A stretch of 64,000 nucleotides of DNA. It comes from Mayamaea pseudoterrestris. Its lineage: Eukaryota > Bacillariophyta > Bacillariophyceae > Sellaphorales > Sellaphoraceae. Within the stretch, counting starts at the first letter, position 1. Each line of letters opens with the position of its first letter. The position numbers were made by a program, and so were the translations under genes. Below the pieces are notes generated by a model. That model saw nothing but the letters and a program-made list of their open reading frames with translations, was not told the origin of the DNA and searched no databases. Location of the stretch: NCBI GenBank assembly GCA_027923505.1, contig BROI01000039.1, positions 62,001 through 126,000 on the forward strand. Direction: 5' to 3'. This document shows positions 21,438-31,400 of the stretch, one piece after another.

Positions 21438-21690
21438 GGTGAGTTTCGACTTGTGGATCGTCGCGTCGCATCTCGCGGCTCGCGGTGACCCGAAACGACT
21501 TACGGTACGTTTTATACAGTTAAGGTTTGTGTGATGACGCCATTTCCACGACCCAACATTTACCACGACTTACGCGCATACGTTGAAGTCGCAAGATCGG
21601 CGCGAGATCTTGTGGGAGGCGACGAGGATGATGCAAGAGCCAAGAGTTGGCTCCTTCAATTTCAGCCTTCATCCCTTTTCAATTGTCACC
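21438..21690. promoter_or_regulatory. Divergent promoter region, zeta-COP / Psb31
   Basis: 253 bp between two start codons, one for a housekeeping coat protein and one for a photosynthesis gene likely to be light-driven. I see no diagnostic box that I would name. Confidence 0.35.
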
Positions 21691-22474
21691 ATGAAGCTCT
21701 CCCTTGCCATCTGCGCCGCCGTTGCCACTTCGGCCGCTGCCTTCCAGCCTGCCGTCAGCCAGGTACGGAATTTTGATTGATCCTTTCGGATGAGATTGAT
21801 GGGTGATGGATTGGAGAGGATGACTGATGGCCAAATTGTCGTCAACTACCGGTAGTGGCGTAATTTACAAATACCTCAAAATGCTTTCTCACTTTTATCT
21901 TTGTCGACTGTTAAAATCTATAGCGCTCCGGCACTGCCTTGAACATGGATCGCCGTGCTGCCATTGGCCAGGCCGTCGTCGGAGCCGCAACCATCGCTGC
22001 ACTTCCTCAGCTTGCACTTGCCGATGGTGCTGTCTCTGGTGCCACCATTGCTCGCGCCAAGTTCAATTACGGAAGCAAGATTTACTCATTGAAGTCTGCC
22101 GTGGAAAAGGGCGACTTTGACGCTGTTGCCGCCGAAAAGAATTCCTTCATTCTCTTCAACTCGGGCGTTTACCCAACCGCCAAGAGTAAGCCATTGAAGA
22201 AGGCTGCCATCAGCGCAACGAATGAAATTTTCCGCGCCGTCAAGAGCAAGGATGCCAAGGCACTCAAGGAAGCATACGGCGCCTACCTGGCGGCCAACTC
22301 AATTACTGCCCCAGCCGTTGCCGATAAGAAGACCACCCAAGGTTACTCCAACGACTTTGACTACAAAGTGCGAACCACGGCAGGGTAAGTCATTTAGGGA
22401 CACTACTTTATTCCTTGTCGCGCCCGTTCTCAATATTATATCCATCCCTCCACAGCACCATCTACCAGCGCTAG
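21691..22474 (+). CDS. PSB31: Psb31, extrinsic photosystem II protein, plastid-targeted, 3 exons
   Basis: Exons 21691-21762, 21924-22384 and 22456-22474 give 183 residues. Targeting is layered: an ER signal (MKLSLAICAAVATSAAAF) with the AAFQP plastid motif, then a twin-arginine thylakoid signal (RRAAIGQAVVGAATIAALPQ) cleaved after ALA. The mature helical protein begins DGAVSGATIARAKFNYG and matches Psb31, a luminal subunit that stabilises the oxygen-evolving complex in diatoms (established for that family). Exon 2 reads into a stop at once if unspliced, but a perfect GTAAGT donor there and acceptor CTCCACAG lead to a last exon encoding TIYQR. I prefer the spliced form. Confidence 0.85.
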
Positions 22475-22937
22475 ATTGTAGACTGCTTTCTTACAGAAAA
22501 TAATGCAGGATTGATCGTCGGCGGCTAGATCATGCATCAACTGTTAAGACAGTGCACTAAATAGGAATGCTTTTACAAATACAAATAGCTTCTTTTTGAT
22601 TTGTACACATAGTGCATGGCGCGTACCATTCAAGGCGCGAGTTTACGCCTGGAGACTGTACCTAAGACGCTGCGCATGTCTTGGCCGAGAGTTTAGTGCT
22701 GTCGACACGAGTGCTCGAATCGCTTTCCTTGCAGGAACCAATAGGAAGCGGAATTAGTCTGATCCTGCTTAACTTGACTCGGAGGCGTAGGCAGGGATAC
22801 TTAGAAGCTTGCTTCATGACGGCTAGCATTTGCGGTCCTTGAGCAAGTCAATATAATTCAAAGGATAACTATGGCTGACGTATTAGGAGTAGTATAAGAA
22901 TGGTACATTTCGTTCAATCCGTTCCGTTGCAAGAATC
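22475..22937. other. Convergent intergenic region
   Basis: 463 bp between the 3' ends of Psb31 and the isopropylmalate dehydrogenase gene. No gene or repeat recognised. Confidence 0.4.
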
Positions 22938-24309
22938 TTATGCTGCCACCGCGACGGGCATGTCAATCTCCGCAACAGCCTTGGCAACGGCTTCACCCAT
23001 CTCCACGCACCCGACAAGCTTGCATCCATCATTTTCTTGCTTGATATCGGGAGTACGGAGTCCTTGGTCCAAGACTGCTACGACTGCATTCTCAATCAAC
23101 AAGGCCTCGTCCGATCGATCCAAATCGTACTTCAGCATCATGGCGGCCGACAAAATCATGGCTAGCGGGTTTGCCTTATTTTGTCCAGCGATATCGGGAG
23201 CAGATCCATGGCAAGGCTCGAAAACACCAGGTCCAGAGTCACCGATCGACGCCGACGGAAGCATTCCCAAACTTCCAACAAGCATACTAGCTTCATCCGA
23301 AAGAATATCCCCAAAAATGTTTCCTGTTACAATGGTATCAAACTGCTTGGGCCACCGAATGAGCTGCATGGCAGCATTGTCAACGTACATGTGGCTGAGC
23401 TCTACATCTGGAAAGTCCTTGGTAATGACATTCGTGACAACGTCCCGCCATAGTTGGCTCACGTCCAAAACGTTGGCCTTGTCAACGCTGCACAGCTTGC
23501 CTCCGCGCTTGCTGGCAACATCGCCAGCGACGCGGGCAATGCGATCAATCTCGGATTCGCGATATATCATGTTATTGTAGCCAACGCGTTCTCCTGTAAA
23601 AACAATGAACAGTAGAGATGTGGCCTCAGGGATGTATAACTTATAATTCATCACAAGGTCGCATTGACAGCAAATACTCAAGAACAGGACATTACTCACC
23701 ATCGACAACATCAATTCCCTTGGGCGTTCCAAAGTAAACATCTCCGGTCAATTCTCTCACAACCATGACATCAACTCCTTCCACAACTTCTCGCTTTAGT
23801 GTCGACGCATCAATGAGCTGATCCAATACCTTGGCCGGTCGCAAATTGGCAAAGAGTCCCATTTCCTTGCGCATCTTGAGCAGTCCCGATTCAGGTCGTA
23901 GCTCCCGTGGATTATTGTCCCACTTGTATCCACCAATGCAGGCCAGCAAGACAGAATCCGATGCCTGACACTGTTCCAGTGAAGCTTGCGGAAAGGGATC
24001 ATTCTCGGCGTCAATGGCAGCTCCGCCAATCAAGGCTTCCTTCAACTCCATTTGAAAGCCGCAGCGCTCACACAGCGTCGCCAAGACTTGCTTGGTCGCC
24101 GTTGTGATTTCGGGTCCAATGCCATCTCCCGGCAGTAGCGTAATCGAGTAGCTATCCTTTTTGGAGACGGCATGTAGCGACGGAAATGGCGACACGGAGG
24201 ATCCAATCATTCGACTAGCAACTTGACGCATGCCGCTCAAAGATGGCGCAAAGGCGCTACATGTCTGCTGAGATACAAGGACGGCAACTGCGAGATATGG
24301 GGAACGCAT
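22938..24309 (-). CDS. leuB: 3-isopropylmalate dehydrogenase, plastid-targeted, 2 exons
   Basis: Oxidative decarboxylation of 3-isopropylmalate in leucine biosynthesis (NAD-dependent). Exons 24309-23700 and 23593-22938 (106-bp intron, phases agree) give 421 residues. The N-terminus is an ER signal ending CSAFAP, the plastid-import motif. The enzyme core starts near residue 53 with [13 protein letters not shown] and contains [33 protein letters not shown] and the cofactor-site [20 protein letters not shown]. All motifs are intact and the mature length of about 370 residues fits the family. Its start is divergent from the secreted protein gene at 25755 across 1.4 kb. Confidence 0.95.
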
Positions 24310-25754
24310 GTTGATATGGCTGTTGCTTGCTTTTCTTGCAGCGTGACAAGCAATGGATCAACGTTCGATCCGTCGTCGCGATAAAATCGACGGTCGCAGA
24401 CGGATGTCCTCCGTGAAACGATGCGACTGATTCAGTACCGGTACGAGGATGTGGACATAAGCCTTTTGTTTCACTTTAGCACGACTGACTGTGGATCTAT
24501 GGATCTATCGTCGACAACTCCTCCATCAATCCTTTCTTTTGTCGCTCAACTTACATCATACTGATTAGCGGTTCATCATATCAGTTGCTACTGGTAAAAC
24601 AAGATTGCACTTCTAAATCAAGGCACTCATTTTGCGAGTAATGAGCACCAGGGTTTTTGCAAGATTTACCACAGAAGAAGAGCACTTGTGACTTGTGCAA
24701 CGAGTGGATAACAAAGTTCGAGCGACACACTGATTCGAGTACTTCCGTACCGTGGCGGGAAAGCTATGTTAAGTTGTAAAGCTAGTGTATTACCGAGATT
24801 GACGGTCTTTGGGACTACCAGGCTCGCGCACCTACACTATTGCAATGGACTGTATCTTCTGGCACGATGCTGCAAATCGCAGGGACGGTAACTGTTCAAG
24901 CTGCCTCGGATGAATAAAAGGCGGCGCCGGTAACTTTTTTTAGGATGTGGACAAGTCTACAGCGATTGAAAATAGCCAGCGCGAAACTACGGTCTCAATG
25001 TCTCGCCGACGCCGCCTCGATGCAGCCTTCTTCAAGCCGACGCCATCCGATGCGGCCTTTCGTTAAGCCAATGAATATCGTTCTGCGGCGGTAACATAGG
25101 ACGTCGTAAGGCCATATCTTTGCATTTGCTTGCAACCATATATGGCCTTCGCTGCCTTTCTATATGCCAACACACACTGTATGCAGCTGCGTCTTCGCCA
25201 ACTGCCATGATAACATGCGCCCACTCGCGTCAGCGTCACATTAGAGGACGTCAACAGCCTCTCAGACGACGTGCGAAGGATTTTTGGAGCTACATCGAGT
25301 CTCGACGAACGTCAGACAAACATGCAAAACAGCGATACATCCAAACGACTTCCTTTTATTGATTCGTCAAATTCTTCTCAGTCTTGTTCAAAGGAACAAC
25401 CGTAAACTCACTTACTGTCGCCATAAAAGTACATGAAAATATGGCTTGTGCTTAAGTACGTTTGTGAGTAGAAAGCGTCGTAGTTTACGGTTAATAGGCG
25501 TTATTTACAACTGGACGCACGACTCACATTACTCCGAACCAAGACCAACCACGTGCGCAATGACGCATACCGTACCACCAATGCTCATTGCGATTGGAGG
25601 ATTTAGGTTCACGCCTTTTTGGCCGACCGATTTCTTTGAAGCATGTGGATCCGCCAAGTTCACGGATCTTCGGAGAGAGATTCGCACGTAAAGGCTGGCC
25701 AAAGTGTGCATCAATGTCATGCTCACAATTCGAGAAAGCGAGTAAGTTGAAACG
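24310..25754. other. 1.4-kb divergent intergenic region
   Basis: No convincing gene. Short frames (for example minus strand 25063-25254) lack start context, domains and splice signals. It must hold the promoters of leuB (-) and the secreted protein gene (+). No tandem repeat or transposon ends were seen. Confidence 0.4.
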
Positions 25755-27105
25755 ATGAAGATCTCTCAAGCCCTCCCCACTGTCCTCGTCCTCGCTAGCG
25801 CGATGGTTACGCATGGCGCCGGGTGTGAGACTGCCTACGCCCTATGCCAGAATACGTTGAGTCAATGCTTCATTACCGACCCATTGATCAAGTCTGAACA
25901 GTGGGGTTGGAATAACAAGATTGTCAACAGCCCTTTCGGACCACCGCCGATCAAGTGCACCATGTACGCTGGAGCTGCCGGGTGCGACACGGATGTTGGC
26001 GAGAACGTTGGAACCGTGACCATTAAGCCCAAATCCTTCTCGATTGATTGGGATGCAGGATGGGATGTTCAGGAAGTGCACTTCTACCATGGCACTGATC
26101 CGTACCCAACGAGTAATGGCGCGTACACTGTCGCTCCTGGTCAGTATTCTACCAAGAACTATTCAAGTTCGGCAACGACGTGGACAATCTATGATGGGCC
26201 ATTGTCCATCGGAGATTATTTCATCCTTCATGCGAGTGTCTGCCCAAGCGTAAGTAACTGACGAGTGTTGCCTACCGGTAGCTATTTGGTATTCTTGCCG
26301 TTCGTGTGTCTTACAAAGCCTTACTAAAACAAACAGGGTACTACTGCATCACCCACCTATGCCCCTACTTCGTCCCCAACGGATTCCCCCACGAAGGTAA
26401 GTTTTGCCCGCCTCGTTCTACGAGCCATCTGCTGTTGCTTGCAGTGACATCTAACCTAAAAATCAACTGCTGTTGTACTCACAGAGTCCCACCGCATCAC
26501 CAACCAATGCCCCGACTTCGTCGCCAACTGATGCCCCTACAAAATCCCCAACGTCCAGCCCGACTCAGTCTCCCACCAAGTCACCTACGTCGTCGCCATC
26601 TGCTGCGCCGAGTCCGGTACCCAGTCCTAGTCCATCTCTACGTCCCACCAGCGCTCCTACTGCCGCACCAACTGCCGGAAAATGCGAAACTGCCTTTGCC
26701 AAATGTGAAAGTGTCGCCAACGTTTGCTTCTTGGACGATTCGATGGTAGCGTCCTTTCAACGATGGGGTTGGAAAAACAAGCCAACCAACCCGGGCACCT
26801 TTACGTGCACACTTTGGGCCGGAGCTGCTGGTTGCGACACTAGCAAGGGTGCCAACGCTGGCACCGCAAGCTTCGAAAGCGGAGACAGTTTTTCGATTGA
26901 TTTGAACGCAGGATGGAGCTTGAAGGAGGTTCACTTTTACCACGGCTTGAAGAAGTATCCCAAGGACTCCAGTGGCAAGTACACTGTCGCTCCCGGTCAG
27001 TACTCGCAATCAAATTACGATCCATCTTTGACCACTTGGACCATCGATGAGGGAGGCTTGGAGTCGAATGAATATTTCATTTTGCACGCGGTTGTCTGCG
27101 AGTAG
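25755..27105 (+). CDS. Secreted two-domain protein with a Ser-Pro-Thr linker, 3 exons
   Basis: Exons 25755-26249, 26337-26396 and 26485-27105, all phase 0, give 391 residues. A signal peptide (MKISQALPTVLVLASAMVTHG) precedes domain 1 (about 24-163). A 60-residue linker of SPT/APT repeats follows, then domain 2 (about 245-390). The domains are clear duplicates: both begin CETA, share AGAAGCDT, EVHFYHG, YTVAPGQYS and TTWTI, and end YFILHA-VC. Exon 2 codes only for linker, and the linker DNA itself is repetitive. Paired Cys at equal places imply disulphides. SPT linkers are common in diatom extracellular and cell-wall proteins (family knowledge); a surface role is inference. I do not recognise the domain. 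Confidence 0.75.
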
Positions 27106-27459
27106 TTTGTCTCATAAGTAACTAGCGCAACTGTTGACCCGCCAAATGACTGCTTATAAAGTACTTTTGAAAGCTGTTCCAATTCTGTAGTTTTAACAGT
27201 GAGCCAACTACAAGATAACCATGACGGAAGTAACATGACAATACAGCATATTTCTCTGCTACTTCCATAATTGACGGGAATATGGAGAGGCCCAGCAGCG
27301 GACCATGTTGTGGACTATTGCACGTCGACGAAACATTGATTTGTCTCACCGGTTGATACTGAGACATCTTGATCGGGTCGACGGATGTGTGGGATGCAGC
27401 GAACACACACCTCGCCTTGATCTTGCGCACGCATCAACTTCGTTACTCGCATTACAAGC
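27106..27459. promoter_or_regulatory. Intergenic region upstream of the 27460 gene
   Basis: 354 bp between two genes in the same direction; it should contain a polyadenylation region and a promoter. Nothing specific recognised. Confidence 0.35.
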
Positions 27460-28293
27460 ATGTCGGCTACAAAGTCTTCACAATCTGCTCTCGCTCACTT
27501 GAAGCGTCTCAAACCACTGGACGGCTGGGCGCTCGACTTCAAGTCCAACACTGTTCGCTTGCTTCGCCGCAACGTGCCAGTAAGCGAAACGTACTTTCTT
27601 GGCTTGCATGTTACTCCACAGAATCAAGTAGTTGGAATATTGACGGAAAGCAAGAATGGACAAGCACAGGGACAAGCGCTGGTGGACGAAAAGAGAAATT
27701 TAGTCAAGTCTGTTTCGATTGTTTCCGTCAAGGACTGGAAGAAGACGACCGAGACTGCACATGCCTCATCGACGGCTCGCTCCAACTTTTCGAGCAGCAA
27801 CGCAAGCAACAATTCATCGATACCATTCTCTCCAGACGAAAATAAGCAACTACTTCAATACGCTGCGATAGCAGTCGGGGCTGCAATCTTTCTCAAGATT
27901 CTCTTGTCGTCGCTGTCGGGTCTATTGATCCTTATACTACCTGCTGCATACGTTTACTGCGTTTTGAATTGTCCATCGGAGGATTCGTTTGACATTAAGC
28001 AGCAACTGAAGCGAGTCATGCGAGGTCAACACTTACCAGAGACTCATCCCGACAAGCCAAAAGGCTTCTTCTCCGAAACCTTGGCAAGATTTCAAGCGAC
28101 TGTCGCGACGGAACTTAGCACGTCGCTTGGCTACAATCTTAACATGATTAACGTTATTAATGCGGCGCTGGTCGCCAATGTGCATGTTCCAAGCATCGAG
28201 CGAGAGTTTTATTGGCTTGGCGTGAACAATCATTGGTATTATCTGTTTTCGAGCAGTACTTCGTCGACGGCGAGGCCAACGCGATCGGTTTGA
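27460..28293 (+). CDS. Membrane protein of unknown function
   Basis: Single-exon frame of 277 residues, starting MSATKSSQSALAHLKRLK. Residues 15-85 look like a small folded domain (LDGWALDFKSNTVRLLRR...). A Ser/Asn-rich linker follows, then two adjoining hydrophobic segments at about residues 130-170 (YAAIAVGAAIFLKILL and SGLLILILPAAYVYCVL), probably a helical hairpin. The soluble tail of about 105 residues ends in a Ser/Thr-rich tail. There is no signal peptide. I do not recognise the family; the hairpin would suit an ER or lipid-droplet protein, which is speculation. Its 3' end is 156 bp from the convergent CHD gene. Confidence 0.65.
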   Translation: MSATKSSQSALAHLKRLKPLDGWALDFKSNTVRLLRRNVPVSETYFLGLHVTPQNQVVGILTESKNGQAQGQALVDEKRNLVKSVSIVSVKDWKKTTETAHASSTARSNFSSSNASNNSSIPFSPDENKQLLQYAAIAVGAAIFLKILLSSLSGLLILILPAAYVYCVLNCPSEDSFDIKQQLKRVMRGQHLPETHPDKPKGFFSETLARFQATVATELSTSLGYNLNMINVINAALVANVHVPSIEREFYWLGVNNHWYYLFSSSTSSTARPTRSV

Positions 28294-28449
28294 AAATGTG
28301 CGGCGAAAGGCGAAAGAATAACGGTGGTCACATTTTTTGCATAATATACTGACTGCTTTATGACTGTTCTAAATTATTATAGTATTGTAGTCGGAGTACT
28401 TTCCACGCAGCAAACGCATGCACTTGTATCCAACCCATACCTCCGATGA

Positions 28450-31400
28450 CTACAAAGCGCGCGGCTTCTTGTCGACGACGACAACTTCGACGCTGGAATC
28501 ATCCAACGACGGCCGCTTAAGGCCGGCCTTGGCCGAATGCGCAACAATTTCGACGCTGCTGTCGTCGCTCATAGCAACATCCACCACATATCGCGCATCA
28601 ACGTCATGGAGTGCCTTGGCGAGCAGACTCGCACGACTTTGGACGGCGCGTTTGGACACTCCAATATTTTGCAAGGTGAGTTTTGCAGCAGACTGGGAGA
28701 ATACGTAGAGACGACGTTAGTCATAGCGCGTCTCGTCATCGCAACGCAAACAACTGCTAGCTCAACTTACGACCTCAGTGATACCATAGTCTTGGGTGTC
28801 GAGGTGGACAGAGTTAAAGCCCTTCCGGATAAGCCGCTGAAGCAACAGCATGTCGTGTGCGGCATCTTTTTCATGACCGACACCTACGCCCCTCCATCCG
28901 ATTCCAAGCTCCCACTTTTCAGACGCAACAGATTCACTTGCCTCACTGACAAGCTCAGTAATTAGTGCATCTCTCGTGACAAAAATGTTCCGAAGTCGTG
29001 AAATGACAGCCACTTGTTGCAAAATATTGTAGCAGCCTCGTTTGTCAACGCAGGCAGCAATCACAATGCAATGGCGATCTTCTTCGGGCAAGTCCTCCAT
29101 AAAGTCTTTTGCGGTAAATCCCAACGGAGCACCTGCGCTGTCGACGAGTTCTAAACTTGTACTCCAGCGATGAACTTCAGTTTCCATCCAGTGCAACACC
29201 TTGGGATCCAACCCTATATCGCCTTTCCAAACAGGCAACCCAGGTTTTTTGGAAAGAAAACGTTGTAGCCGAGGAAACATCATTACAGACTTCTTAGCAA
29301 GTTTCTCGGGGTCATCGGCGTACTCGCTAGCCTGAGAACATGCAGCCTCTCTCATGTTGTAGCGACGCTTTGCGTTGTATAGCACTGCTTCCGAATTCCC
29401 TTGAATGCGTCCCTTTGCTTGCTGAACACTCGCCAGCTTCGCCTCTTCCTGCTTTAAGCCGTCTTTCGCACTTTGAATAAGAATCTGACTGAAGCGGTAC
29501 CAAGTCAAAGCGTAGTCGTTGCACGCAACATTTTTCAACAATAATGACTTCCAATCATGTTGCCACACGGGGAGTCCTACTGCACATGCCACTTTCAGTA
29601 TGAGCGTTTCAATTTCAGTAAGATCGAGCAAGTCATCCGAATTTTCTTGGCCTCGTGTGACCACGTACAACTTCCGAGCCGCTGCATCGAAAGCGCGATC
29701 ACCAGATGTCTTTGAGTCGCTTGGAGATTTATTATCGGAGCCAGCAAACGTCTGCAACACATTCGCATCAAGGACCGCCCTTTCAGTAGGAAACATTGCC
29801 TCCTCAGTTTTGCTCGGGATCGGGTCATCGCCCAAAATCACACGAAGCACATTCTTATACAGGCGCGACTTGGTGGAGGTTAGTTCTCGCTTGACTAAAT
29901 CCAAATGATCGACGATTCTTTTCATATCCGAGAAGCGTTCTTTTTGCTGCTTCGCAGACTCGGCTAGTGTTAAGGCCTCGTTTCTGGCAAGCGCGCACAG
30001 ACTCTTTTTTCTATATAAATATTTCTGTGGCGGCGCCTTCATGATTCCGCGGAGAAGCTCGGCCAGAAGTGCATTAATTCGTTGGCTTTGATCCAATACT
30101 GCAAATGGGTACGACGGTTGTTGAATCACTTGTTTCGTTAAGGTGGTAGTAGCCTCCCCAACTGGGTGATGGATCGATTGCCGAGCTAGTAACAGTTTTG
30201 CCCGAGCAAGCAAATCCTTCTGCGAAGGAAGGTCCTGCGCGACATTCGAATCCGGCTCGTGAGCAGCGCTAGCACTTTTCAAAGCCATTTCGTCAACTAT
30301 CCAAGGGAGGTAGAAATTGCCGTCGCCATCTTCACCCGCTTCACTTTCATGCGATTGTTTCAGTCCGTATGCTTTCTTCAGTTCGTCCACTCGTATGCCC
30401 TTCATTTCGTTCAGAAGATCTACGTTAGCGTTGAGAAAAGATGCAGTACGACGAGCGACGGCGAGGACGTCAGTGAAGCTCTCCCTGAGATTTTGCGCCG
30501 AGGGGTCTACGCTCGAGTTGCGCGTACCATCGAAAGGAGGTCCCCATTTCATGCTTGAGTCTTGCGCAATTGCCCGGCAACTCGCGTCTTGCTCAATCCA
30601 GCCATGCTTTGCAATTGCGCAGATCAAGGTGGCATCGTGAGCTACCACCCATTGCGGATGCGGAACTTTTGACTTCCGCTCGACAGTCATCAATGCTGCT
30701 TCAAGCTTATCCGTTACAGAACCCATTGAGGGATTGGCGATCGCTTCTTTGTATAAAGTATTGGCGCTTTCCATATATATACATGTCTTCAAGTTTCTTC
30801 TAGGAAGGCTTACTTTTCTGGGCCTTGTTCGGTCATACAAAAGTTGCAAACAACCGTAGCGCTCCATGAAACTTTGGATCTTATCAGCTGTGACGTTTTC
30901 ATTGTTCAATTCAAGTTCGACTTCACGCTCCTTCAACTCGTGATCTTGGCCACGTCTCCTGTCCAAGTTGTGCAGATCAAGCACGCGGCTGCAAACATGC
31001 TCTAGGTCTGGGTGCAGCTTGCTAGCAGCTTGCATGACGGATTGCTGTGTCCAATACTAACAAGTCGGCAATCTTCGTCAGTTCACTGGTGAATGACATA
31101 ATGAAGGTACTTTGTAGCACTTACCTGCTTATCGTCAAATTCATATTTCGTCTTCCCAGCCTTGTCACCTTCCGTCAACAGTGTTGCTTTCCACCCTCGA
31201 TTCTTTAAAGATTGCCATGTCTGTGCAAAACTAGATGCAATCGCTGAATCCGTTTCTGCCTTGGACTTGAACGTTTCCGGTCGTAGCGTTTGCTCGATTG
31301 AGTCGGAATCTCGTGGCTGGTTTGCTTGCGCGAACGCGACGGCGTCGCACAGAGCCTTATTAATCCAATTTTTGTTTTCTTTCCACAACTCCTCGAACGC

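Noticed and set aside
24310-25754. Short genes in the 1.4-kb gap
   Set aside because: All frames are under 100 codons, overlap each other on both strands and show no domains.
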